NCBI GenBank assembly: GCA_030762175.1
Contig: CM060843.1
Location: forward strand, 24,805,001 to 24,869,000
DNA: 64,000 bases
Reading direction: 5' to 3'
DNA from: Metallyticus violacea
Taxonomy: Eukaryota > Arthropoda > Insecta > Mantodea > Metallyticidae
Every line of letters starts with the position of its first letter. The first letter of the stretch is position 1. Below the pieces are notes generated by a model. That model had not been told where the DNA came from. It did no database searches and worked only from the letters and a program-made list of their open reading frames with translations. Shown piece after piece: positions 23,074 through 32,268 of this stretch. A program made the position numbers and the translations under genes.

Positions 23074-24455
23074 CCGAGGGTGCCAAAAAATGTCATGCCT
23101 TCACAGTAGATATCTGTTGAATATATTTCAAAGTTGACCGGAAAAACAACAGTAATGTGTAGTATGATGTTCTGTAAACAGATGTGGCTCACATACATTA
23201 TGATAGCTTTGCTACGTGACAGGTAAATCAATATAGAACAAACGAACCCAAGATTATCGTATGATGTTCTGAAAACAGATGCGACTCATATCATTACGCT
23301 AGCGTTTTTACAACAAAATGGAGTCATGAACAGCGGAAAGCAATTTTGAAGTGGTATTGGAAAACCGAGAATGTTGAAGTTCAAACGCAATGGAGACGTG
23401 AGCAGAGAACAGAACCGCCAACGCGAGTAACAATTGCATGCATTCGACACAAATTTAAGACTCATGGTACCGCATGTGATGTTCACAAGGGCTGATCTGG
23501 AAGATCTGGCGTCCTCGGCTATGGTTTTGGAACTTTTGAGCACTCACAGAAATCTACAAAGCAATGTGCACGTGAGACTGGGATTAGCAGAACCAGCGTA
23601 CGTCGTATTATTAAAACAGCAAAGTTGAAAGTTTTCATCCTAAGACTTTTACATGCATTAAATGAAGATGACCCTGATCGGAGAATGCAGTACTGTGAGA
23701 CGTTTCGGAACATGGTACAAGAGGATGAGGCCTTCGAAGGGAAAGTTGTTTGGTCCGATGAGGCACAATTTCAGTTGAACGGAACTGTTAACCGGCATAA
23801 CTGTGTCTGGTGGTGTGCAAACAATCCACATGTTATTTTAGAAAAGGCTGTTAATTTACCTGGAATTAATGTTTGGTGTGGGTTGTCATCTAGGGGTCTA
23901 GCTGGACCATTCTTTTTTCAAAGAAAGTAACTGGCCCAGTGTACATAATGATACGCATATCCGTCTTACCACCATTCATACATTCTATGGAAATGAGGAA
24001 TTTTACTTCCATCAGGGTGGTGCCACACCATATTACCACCGAGATGTATGTGTGTACCTTGATGATAATCTTCCAAGGCACTGGACAGGACGAAGAGGTT
24101 CGACTGAGTTTTCCACCGCGTTCTCCGGATCTAACTCCGTTGGACTTCTACCTATGGGGAACTCTTAAGGATGTTGTATACCGTAGAAAACCAGCTACTC
24201 TGGCAGCACTTCGGGAAGAAATTGAAACGGCATGTGCTGCAATCGCTGAGGACACTGTCGCAAACTTTGCTCAATCAGTAGTTCCACGTACTCAGAAGTG
24301 TATCGACGCCGATGGTGGGCATTTTCAGCAATTATTGCTACTGTAAAAGTCTAAGATGATTAGTGCTCATTATTTTCTGTTTGTGTGAATTCAGTTTTGT
24401 TGGGTTAACAAGGTTTTTTCTTTGCTTGAAGGTGATTCATTTTTGGCATCCTCTG
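23074..24455 (+). mobile_element. complete Tc1/mariner-type transposon, 1382 bp, inactivated
   Basis: The left end CCGAGGGTGCCAAAAAATGT and the reverse complement of the right end CAGAGGATGCCAAAAATGAA are terminal inverted repeats, recognisable over about 30 bases. TA flanks both sides (23072-23073 and 24456-24457). One transposase pseudogene fills the interior. The 5' non-coding part contains an imperfect direct repeat (23162-23212 and 23259-23311). Confidence 0.92.
23305..24346 (+). pseudogene. transposase of the 23074-24455 element
   Basis: The N-terminal helix-turn-helix region reads WSHEQRKAILKWYWKTENVE and later RVTIACIRHKFKTHGT. After a frame change the DDE core gives KVVWSDEAQFQLNGTVNRHN with the first catalytic Asp. 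Next comes GINVWCGLSSRGLAGPFFFQ. A second frame reads NEEFYFHQGGATPYYHRDV, where the usual QDGA has become QGGA, so the second catalytic Asp is lost. A one-base shift near 24105 leads to FPPRSPDLTPLDFYLWGTLK with the third Asp intact. The tail ends CIDADGGHFQQLLLL at 24346. It differs from the 3584 pseudogene but belongs to the same broad ITm group. Several frameshifts make it inactive. Confidence 0.88.
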
Positions 24456-24499
24456 TATATATCCATACCAGCATATATTCTCATGAACTTGTTAGCATT

Positions 24500-24672
24500 G
24501 TTGATTTAGTTTATTTATGAACGTCCTTTAACATATCAGGTCATCAGTGTCCCACTCAATTCAGAGCGTGAAACGGCCGAAAAAATTTTGCTCAGAGGCT
24601 TCTTTCAGGTTTAAGGATCTTTTACATGCCGCAAATCTACTGATTGGGACCCACGGCTTTACTTCCCTTCCG
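24500..24672 (-). mobile_element. 5'-truncated SINE-A with target-site duplication
   Basis: Only the 3' half of SINE-A is present: on plus, TTGATTTAGTTTATTTATGA to ACTTCCCTTCCG. The tRNA-like head is missing. The flanks ACTTGTTAGCATT (24487-24499) and ACTTGTGAGCATT (24673-24685) form a 13-base duplication with one mismatch. The truncation therefore occurred at insertion, as expected of incomplete target-primed reverse transcription. Confidence 0.88.
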
Positions 24673-24685
24673 ACTTGTGAGCATT

Positions 24686-25670
24686 CCTCCCTGGCGTAAA
24701 GGAATAGAAATAATAGTAAAAGGAAATAACTACGGCAGATGAATAATTAGGCAACGAAGATGTAAGAATAACATTTAGCTATTTCCATTATTTCTTGACA
24801 TGAATGATCGCCTCTCATCTGAAACCGTGGTAACAGCACTTGTGTATTCATCAGGAGCTGGTAAGGGTTAGATAACACAAACTTTGATATGCCGCAATTT
24901 AACGTTACGAGCTAAGAGATAATACACTTTGATAGTTCAGATGTGCAATGATTTCATGATTTAAAAAATAAACAGGGTCGCATTGTGAGCGTGTGGAGTG
25001 ACACGTTGTGGAAGTGATTAGAAGGATGATAAAAGGAGGGGACAGTAGCCATTCCATCCTTCCAAAACCTACCGGCATGATTTATGGTGGAACGGCAGAA
25101 CCTGAAGAAGTTACGTTAACCGGCCATTCATTTTGCCGATTGTACACCTCCAAGTTTCGTATTTAATTAATCTGTATTCAATTATACCTTTTTAAAGTTT
25201 AACCTTACACTCCCCAAAAATTGCTGAACACAATCTTGAACCATACCCATGCTTGTTTCTTATTGTCTTCAAAAACACTATCTTGTATTATCCCATTAAT
25301 TTGTGGGTCAATAGAATACCTTATTTCAGTTTAGCTTCACTTAAGCTCGGAAATTTTTCTTTTAAATATTGGAAACCGCAACCATGTCTGTTTACGTCCT
25401 TTAAAAAAAATTAATTAACCTCAACGTTCAATGAAGCGGTGACAGCATCAGTTTGTCTGTTTTAACTAATGGTTTATTTCTGACATTCATTCAACCCGGA
25501 ACCAAACGCTCCTTACTGGCTATCATTAACTCCACAATGTTTCTCCTAGTTAGATTGTTCCACTCACACAAAAAGTAACAAAATTTGGTAGAACCACTCT
25601 GCATTCCTAGAAGTAATTTATTACTTTGAGATCTCCGCAGATTTGTCACTTATATTTTTTCATTAATATA
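24686..25670. other. no recognised feature
   Basis: AT-rich sequence up to the mariner terminal repeat. No gene or repeat copy was recognised. Confidence 0.4.
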
Positions 25671-26946
25671 CGAGGGTAGGTTCATAAATTTCCTGCTTCA
25701 CCGATAAGGATTATCGGCTTCACAAAATTCTTATCGGGTGTCATACCTTATTTATTAACTAAATAATTGCAGTTTTAACTTCCGCTCCGTTGTGTTCAGT
25801 TGTTCACATCTAGTTGCATAAAGAAGGCTATGTGTAGAAGTTTGTGATATGTTCAAAATGGAGTATCAAGCTGTTATTAAGGTCTTCACAAAAGAAGCAT
25901 TTACTCTAAATGAAGTTAAACAGCGATTGGACGATGTATATGGTTAAGCGTCCTCCTCATATTCTACCCTAAAAGAACGGGCAAAACTTTTGCGAATGGG
26001 TCGAGAAAGCATTGAAGACGAAGAATGTGCACGTCGGCCCTTGGAAGTATCATTCCTGAAAACATCGCGCTTATGGAAGGAGAAATTATGGAAGACCGGC
26101 GGCTCAAAGTTACAGAAATAGCAGTAGGTTGGGCCTTTCTAAAACAACATTCCTTAAAATTATTCATGAACATTTAAACATGAATAAGGTTAGTATAAGA
26201 TGGGTACCTAGACTTCTTTCCTCAGTCCAAAACCAGCAACTTGTCATCTGTTGTCAGGCATTTTTGGAGCTCTGCCATAGCAACGAGAGAGAAGTTCTGC
26301 ACACCATTGTTACAGTAGATGAAAACCACGGTCCTCTACTATGACCTCTTGTTGTGGAGTAAACCCGTCCAAGCACCGCCTATAAGAGCCAAGGTCACTC
26401 AGTCAACCAAGAAGATCCTGGACACAATATTTTGGGACTGTGAAGGAATACTCTTCATTGACTTCAAGAAGAGGAACACCGCAGTAAATGGGGAGTACTA
26501 TGCTGGCCTACTGGACAGACTACATGCTTTCATCAAAGAGAAAAGGCGAGAAAAGCTAGGTGTTGGTGTGCGCCTTATTCACTACAACGCGTCTGTGCAT
26601 ACAGCTCTTGTTGCAAAGGAAGCTGTGAAGAAAAGTGGCTTCAAGGAGATCGACCATCCACCATACCGCCCAGATCTAGTTCCCAGTGACTATTTCCTCT
26701 ACTCAAAACTCAAAAACGATCTCGGAGGAAGGAAATTTAAGTGTGACGAAGAAGCGATGGATGCTGTTTATGTCTATTTTGCTGATAAGACTTCTGAATA
26801 TTTTTGGGGAGAGAATTGAAATGTTAATTCAAAGATGTGAGAAATGTATTGCAATAAACGGTAACTCCATTGAAAAGTGAAATATAGTTTTTGTCTTTAT
26901 CATAACTAAAATATGGTTAGGCCGGAAACTTATGGGCCTACCCTGA
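25671..26946 (+). mobile_element. full-length mariner element, 1276 bp, inactivated
   Basis: The left end CGAGGGTAGGTTCATAAATT pairs with the reverse complement of the right end TCAGGGTAGGCCCATAAGTT. The match continues into TTCC after both. TA dinucleotides flank it at 25669-25670 and 26947-26948. The size is typical of mariner elements, about 1.3 kb, and the interior is one degraded transposase. Confidence 0.93.
25858..26880 (+). pseudogene. mariner transposase pseudogene
   Basis: The ATG at 25858 begins MEYQAVIKVFTKEAFTLNEV, ending in a stop after RLDDVYG. The helix-turn-helix linker follows in other frames: STLKERAKLLRMGRESIEDE near 25966, then GLSKTTFLKIIHEHLNMNKV near 26131. The catalytic part reads TIVTVDEN (first Asp kept), IFWDCEGILFIDFKKRNTAV, GVRLIHYNASVHTA and PPYRPDLVPSDYFLYSKLKN (third Asp kept). 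The second catalytic Asp, normally HDNA, is Tyr here (HYNA). Frameshifts and stops add to the loss. The C-terminus reads RCEKCIAINGNSIEK, stop at 26880. The normal role is cut-and-paste transposition at TA. Confidence 0.92.
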
Positions 26947-27924
26947 TAACTTACACAAGACAAGAGCTTGGTTGGACTGTATGCAGCATGCGAGTAATGT
27001 GTGATTACTGCACCGCAGGAAATCTTTCTCATCTAAACATAAATAAGCGATTATCTCCGAAAGCTTAGATGATATCACATAACGGATTTCAGATTCGTCA
27101 TTATGATATAAAATATTAAAAAAATATCAGATTTAGGCAGGCACAAATTTTGGTATTGTATATTGTGACAGATATTCTAGTTATTAGTGCAAGCATTATT
27201 AAACTAAATGTTATCACTATTTCCTCTTTTAAGAGATCATTCCATTTAAACAAATGTTGTCCTACGTTCTTACAGTATTTACTAAAAGTCTCATTACAAG
27301 TATTTTCTTTTAATTTTAAGGCACGTATGATTTATACTTTTTTTTAAATTTCCGAGCTAGTTTCCTTACATTCAATCTTTATATGTTATACACCTTATTT
27401 TCCTACACAAAGTAGACACCTATCCTGTATAAAGCAATTTATTTGCTCTTTTAACCTCCATCTCCTAATGTAACTTATGCAATGTTCTCTTCTTTAGTCT
27501 TTTCATTTCTTTAGTTTGGATAAATTGTTTTAATCTATGTTCAGAATCACATAAGCACTAATTTTAAACCCACAGTAATACAATGTTTTCTAGCTACTTG
27601 CCCCCTTTTAATTTAAGAAACTTCTTTTTTGTCGCAATTGGAAAGAAAAGAACTGCTTTACAAAGTACTCTGTGTACGAATTCACAATTTCCCTCCTATC
27701 TATAAGCCCCATACTTCTATAACATATAACAATCAGTTGCCTTTTCCCCTTTCTAACCATTTAATTTCTAACTGCGACATTCTGGACAAGCATCCTCTAA
27801 TAGCATCACAGCTGCCTAATTTATACGGATTACACGTTTTGCCGCTTTTTGAAGTTTGGTTACTCTCACTATCCCAAATGTCTTCGTTTCTCATGTTATA
27901 CTATCGCTCTTGTTTAAGAAGAGG
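26947..27924. other. no recognised feature
   Basis: AT-rich. The 102-codon frame at 27629-27937 has no domain that I recognise and overlaps the start of the next pseudogene. Confidence 0.4.
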
Positions 27925-28104
27925 CGATGAGAAATAGAAGATTAAAACCGAAAGAAATTATTGCGAAACAAGACCTTTCAAAAACAGTTGTGTGTAGGAT
28001 TCTGCATGAGCATCTAGGGACTCCGTCTCAGGGGTCTGTAGTCCACTCCGCAGGTAGTCACGTGACGGCAGGACCAATGGATGTGGGGCTGGATTAGGAG
28101 AGGG

Positions 28105-28330
28105 CCCTTAATGTTGAGAGTATATGAAACTTTATTTGCCCATAGTGGTAAAATAGCAAGAGAATCAGCTGCTCTTTTCGAGTTGAAAAAACCACAATAT
28201 ACAAAATAAGGAAAGAGGCAAAACAGTAAAACTGAATCTGTTAGAAACGCCGGACAAGAAGCACCCGGATCGTGCTTTGTCATTTGCAAATCTCGATGGA
28301 TTTTCATTAGAGGCGTTGCTGGAAATTACA
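28105..28330 (+). pseudogene. N-terminal fragment of a different DDE transposase
   Basis: One frame reads VYETLFAHSGKIARESAALF followed by ELKKPQYTK. After a shift it reads LNLLETPDKKHPDRALSFAN and then LDGFSLEALL. The spacing of a helix-turn-helix, then TPGKK-like residues, then a DGF/DDF block is typical of an insect DDE transposase family whose catalytic part may be the one at 31620. It appears to be inserted in, or joined to, the mariner pseudogene. Confidence 0.4.
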
Positions 28331-28708
28331 TTGGAATTTCTTCAGAATAATAATTCTGGGTTTATAAGTTCAAAAATTAATTTTGTTTATATAATTTAAT
28401 AACTCAAGAAATGATCGTCAGATATGCTGCCCCCTTTTTAGTCAGCTTTTTAAACTATCATTTGTTTGTAGCAGCGTGTACACCTTGGTTCCACCCACTC
28501 GCTTTGTTTCCCTCTGTAGTTTCACTTTACAGATTCCTGAGTTGGATAATATATTAAAAAGGTCAGTGCAAGACGGGTGCGGTGACAATTCTCGGCAGTT
28601 TAAAAATCATATTAAAATGTTTTTGACCTTGTGTCAAAACAAAAATGGAAGTTCAAGAATGAAACCATGGTCCTCTAACATGGTCCATTTTAAAAAAGGG
28701 AGTGTATG

Positions 28709-28777
28709 AAGTGAGTCACCGCCAAGGAAGGCGGTGACTCACTTAATATTTGTGTTGTCCAGTCCAACACAAATATT
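28709..28777. repeat. two abutting perfect hairpins
   Basis: AAGTGAGTCACCGCC (28709-28723) is repeated in perfect inverse at 28730-28744 around a 6-base loop. AATATTTGTGTTG (28745-28757) is then repeated in perfect inverse at 28765-28777 around a 7-base loop. No base separates the two hairpins. Both fall in the mariner pseudogene, where related transposases have about 25 ordinary codons. Confidence 0.95.
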
Positions 28778-29130
28778 ATGATCACATTCTCTGGAAGTGC
28801 ATGGGAATTCAGTTAGTTGACTACAAAGAGAAATTTCACCAGTGCCGGCGCAGGCTGCTCTGGTAATGTAAGTAGCAATTAAAGAAAAGAGACATGATGA
28901 CAATGCATCACTCTATACTGCTCAGAGTGCAAATAATATTGTGAAGAACTACGGATTCAGTGAATTGGATCATCCATTATACAGCCCAGATATACTGCAA
29001 GGCGATAATACCTTTTATAAAAATTGAAGACCTATGAGAGGAAAATTTAATGATGATAATGATATGAAAGATGCGTCAAAATATCAGACTTTTTAAGGGC
29101 ATAGATATGCTGATGGAAATAAACAGAAAC

Positions 29131-29562
29131 AATTTCAGCCTTGCTCATGGCTAGTCGTTTGTGCCTACGCCTCAATGGGATCACCTTGGGGAGGAAGGAA
29201 TGATACGATGGAAACACCAGGCGACCAGATCCACAGGCGTTGACTGCGCGAAAGCAGACGGGGCTCCTAACAGCTTATGGATAGAACATCAGACACCGGC
29301 GGAGCCCACTTTAAAGTATTTCGAGCCTGTCAGAAATAACGGCCAGGCAGAAATAACGCCAAAGCGCAAGCCACCGCCACATCGCGCCAACCCCTCTTTG
29401 CTAGCAATTTCAGCCCTGTAACAGAACCAAGGGATTGAATGATAGAAAAATTTGAAAGCGGAATATTCCTGGAATGTAAATATCCATCCAAGCCGGGAAT
29501 TAAACCCGGAATCTCCCGAATGGGGTCTCAAGTGTTACCGCCTGAGCCACCGGTTTAAAGAA
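29131..29562 (-). mobile_element. SINE-C copy, full length
   Basis: Read on minus: the head AAACCGGTGGCTCAGGCGGT and B box CCGGGTTTAATTCCC, then the body GTTCTGTTACAGGGCTGAAA, a GGCGGTGGCTTGCGCTTTGG block, and the tail GAGGCGTAGGCACAAACGAC with TGAGCAAGGC. The same order is found at 40534 and 43839. ORFs on both strands here are SINE artefacts. Confidence 0.85.
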
Positions 29563-29844
29563 AGTTAGAGGAGAAACGTATAAACCTGGAGGTAAATAAA
29601 ATGAAAAAGTTTTTGTTGCTCTGTGTATTTTACCTCAGACGTCCTCCGATGTTTCTTATAATTGAGCCAAGATTCCAATAGTTGTGTATTACAACTTACA
29701 TACCCTTTGGGAACGCCTTAATAACGTCTAAAATGTTTTTAATGAGAGTTATAAAAACTTCACCATATACTTGAAACAACTTCATATCTCTGAACTGCTT
29801 GTAATAAACAAAGGAGGGGAAAATAAAACAAAAACAAAAGAGAC
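29563..29844. other. no recognised feature
   Basis: Short AT-rich spacer; nothing was recognised. Confidence 0.35.
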
Positions 29845-30330
29845 CTATTCACAGAAGTTCGCCAAAAGCGATTTACTAACAAAATATATACGCAGCAGAG
29901 CGGCGAGTAGGCTTCTCACATGCATTACACGCTCTCTGTAGTTTTCAATTGAGAACACTTCTGCAAACGAACTCTCCTTCGTACAAAGAACGAACGCCGT
30001 GCCCCGCCGGCAACTTGCTCGACATTGCCGCGCTGCGTGCTGTCTATACAACTTTTGCAGGCGCTTATTTTGGAATCGATTGCAGCCGCACATGCAGTTC
30101 TTCCGTTTCAATACTCTGCTTCTACTCTGGCGGGCTTTTGTCTTGACATTCGGAGCTGGCTTTTCTATAGAACACGTAAAGAGGGAGGTGCACTCCAGAA
30201 TGTTTATAGCACAATAAGCTGACCGAGTTCGTATTTCCATTGTAAACGTTTCCTGGTGTATATGAAGGAATTTAACTATGCATGTGACGGCGTTAGATTC
30301 TTGCTTGTTTTGTTTGCACTTTTCGGCCAA
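29845..30330 (-). other. unrecognised 161-codon open frame over a CpG-richer island
   Basis: The minus-strand frame from 30330 to 29845 is one of the longest in the window. It encodes a basic, cysteine-containing peptide with no known domain. On the other strand three overlapping open frames cover 29949-30222. The segment 29940-30180 is richer in G, C and CpG than its neighbours, which lowers stop-codon frequency in every frame, so openness is weak evidence of coding. It could be a decayed repeat or a CpG-containing regulatory piece. Confidence 0.15.
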
Positions 30331-31009
30331 AATTATTTTACTCTTTGAATGAGAAGTGAAATGTGTTTAAAGGCTTTCTCACTTAAGTACAAACTAATGT
30401 AAGATTATTTTGTGATACTTGATGGCGTCTCATTTTTACTACCGCGTATAGATGGCAGTGGAAGCTTACTACATTGTGTTAGGACCAACAGCAGTTTACA
30501 TTGGCACGTTCACTTGAAGGAAGAAAGTAAAATATGTTTCAAAATAAACTCGGATGTTAATTTTCTTTTTAATCTATACACAGACAATTAGTACACAAAA
30601 CAATAATTTCTGTGTAGCAATAAGAAAAATATGCTTGAAAAATATTCAACTGGCAGAATAAGAAATATTGACCAGAAAGCTTCATTTTTATATTCCAAAA
30701 CGGCTGCACCAGATGCTAAGTAAAATGTTTTTGGTCATGCAAGATTCTGTAAATATGTACTTTTGATATATAAAATCAATTTGATGTTATTTTGTTGATA
30801 ATATTAAAACCAGTTCCTGTGTGGTTTCAATTTACTCAGATTGTCTAGAATAACATTCACTAGGGAACTAATGGTAAGAAAAACACAGAAGTATTTTAAA
30901 AGCTAGAATACTATATAATGCGAGACATATACTTAGTAGTAGAATCATAAAGAAACCGAACTTTGTCCGGTTTCGCCTTGTTAAATATGACAACTTCTCT
31001 GCCCCTTGA
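30331..31009. other. no recognised feature
   Basis: AT-rich sequence without domains or repeat copies. Confidence 0.4.

Positions 31010-31066
<57 letters not shown>
31010..31066. repeat. compound microsatellite (TA)n(TG)n
   Basis: About nine TA units pass into about nineteen TG units, the same arrangement as at 850-936. Confidence 0.95.
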
Positions 31067-31067
<1 letters not shown>

Positions 31068-31619
31068 TAAGACGCAGGGTGAGAAAAGGGTTCCTTCAAT
31101 TGGTCAGGTGAACTGCATCACAGCTATCGACAATATGACGACAATCGCGTTCGTGTCTTAGTGATCCGCTAGAGGGCGGAAATGCTGCATTATATACAGT
31201 GAATAGTGCACTGTGATTTGCTAGGAAAATGAACAGAAATAAGTTTTTTCTTTAACCATGGCGCTTGAAAAATTATTGATAGTACTATTGAATGTTGCAA
31301 AAATGTATTGCAATGAAAAACGCTTTGCTTCGTGCTGCTGTAACTGCAGGCGTGAGGGTAAACTGCTCCTAAACGCATAAAGAGTGAAAAGCGAAGTGTT
31401 CCTACGTATAGTCCTGCAAAACGCATCAAACGATGGGTGACAAATGTAGAAACTGTTTTCAATGTATTGGGCGTCATAAATTATATGCTATATATACTCA
31501 AAACCAGCTCCATTTTGAATATGTATACTTATGTAGAAACAATCTTAGTTTTCTGGGAAGTAAATCTTACTTTCAAGTTATGAATTCCAGAATAGCCAAC
31601 ATAAGAGAAAAGTATTAGT
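31067..31619. other. possible 5' part of a decayed transposase
   Basis: No clear domain. The segment at 31310-31450 has short peptides that could be the upstream part of the DDE transposase recognised from 31620, but the likeness is too weak to call. Confidence 0.25.
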
Positions 31620-32063
31620 TGAAAGGAGGAATGTGTTTGTTTCGAGGGCTAGGTATTTGCGCGCAATGAAACATAACAATGAGATTCAGAGTCGACCTGT
31701 TAGATGAAACATGTATACATGAAAACTATGTGAACCGTAAGTGCTGGCAAAGCAAATTTGAATTAGGGGTATCCCAATCTACAAGCCCAAGAGAGCGACT
31801 TGTGAAAATGTCAGCTGGTGGAAAAGAAGACTTTGTGCCAACTTCTGCACTTATGTTTGAATCTGGTCTTGATCTAACATTTTCATGACGATATGAATGC
31901 CACATATATTATCACAAATGGACAGAATTACCGAGTCCCCCTCCAAACTGTATTGATATCATTCAAATCAACCCCATTCCTTCCTCACCAAAGAAGACAG
32001 AAATGACAGACTGGAGACAATACTTAAACATAACGTTCGACAATTGTTGAATCAGATCTAAAT
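31620..32063 (+). pseudogene. DDE transposase catalytic fragment
   Basis: The frame at 31679 reads MRFRVDLLDETCIHENYVNR (first catalytic Asp in LDET), then RLVKMSAGGKEDFVPTSALM followed by FESGL. This matches an insect family with YTDETYIH and an HAGG-x-x-GFVPN block. After a stop the next frame gives RYECHIYYHKWTELPSPPPN, equivalent to the DMN-YxKW...LPPNS region. The following catalytic Asp block cannot be traced beyond IDIIQINPIPSS. A SINE-B inserted at 32064 cuts the fragment. It may be the same family as 28105-28330. Confidence 0.6.
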
Positions 32064-32268
32064 TGACCGCCACGGGTGATCGAGGTCGTTAAGGTGCAGA
32101 CTAGTGAGCGGGAGGTCTGGAGTTCGAATCCCACCAGGACCGTCCTCCCCGATTGAGGTTTTTTTTTTCCAGGTTTTCCTCAGTTCTCATAACTGGCAAA
32201 TGCCGGGGAGGTACCCTAAACTTAGGTCTGGAACCTTTCCTTCCTTAAAAAATCTTTTCCCAATATCA
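32064..32268 (+). mobile_element. SINE-B copy
   Basis: The head GACCGCCACGGGTGATCGAG and B box GAGTTCGAATCCC are followed by the body CCAGGTTTTCCTCAGTTCTC and GGGGAGGTACCCTAAACTTA. The 3' end stops after TTTTCCCAATATCATT, short of the CTCATGTATCATC block present in other copies. Confidence 0.9.

Larger units (their letters stand above)
27925..29115 (+). pseudogene. second mariner transposase pseudogene, interrupted
   Basis: The start has a DNA-binding segment, RLKPKEIIAKQDLSKTVVCR then ILHEHLG, at 27925-28020. The catalytic part resumes near 28640 with NETMVL, where mariner has DETMVL, so the first catalytic Asp is now Asn. It continues with ILWKCMGIQLVDYKEKFH near 28785, then NNIVKNYGFSELDHPLYSPD near 28930. 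The end near 29100 is weak. Between 28025 and about 28600 lie foreign sequence and a fragment of another transposase, and two perfect hairpins disturb 28709-28777. Clearly dead. Confidence 0.7.
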
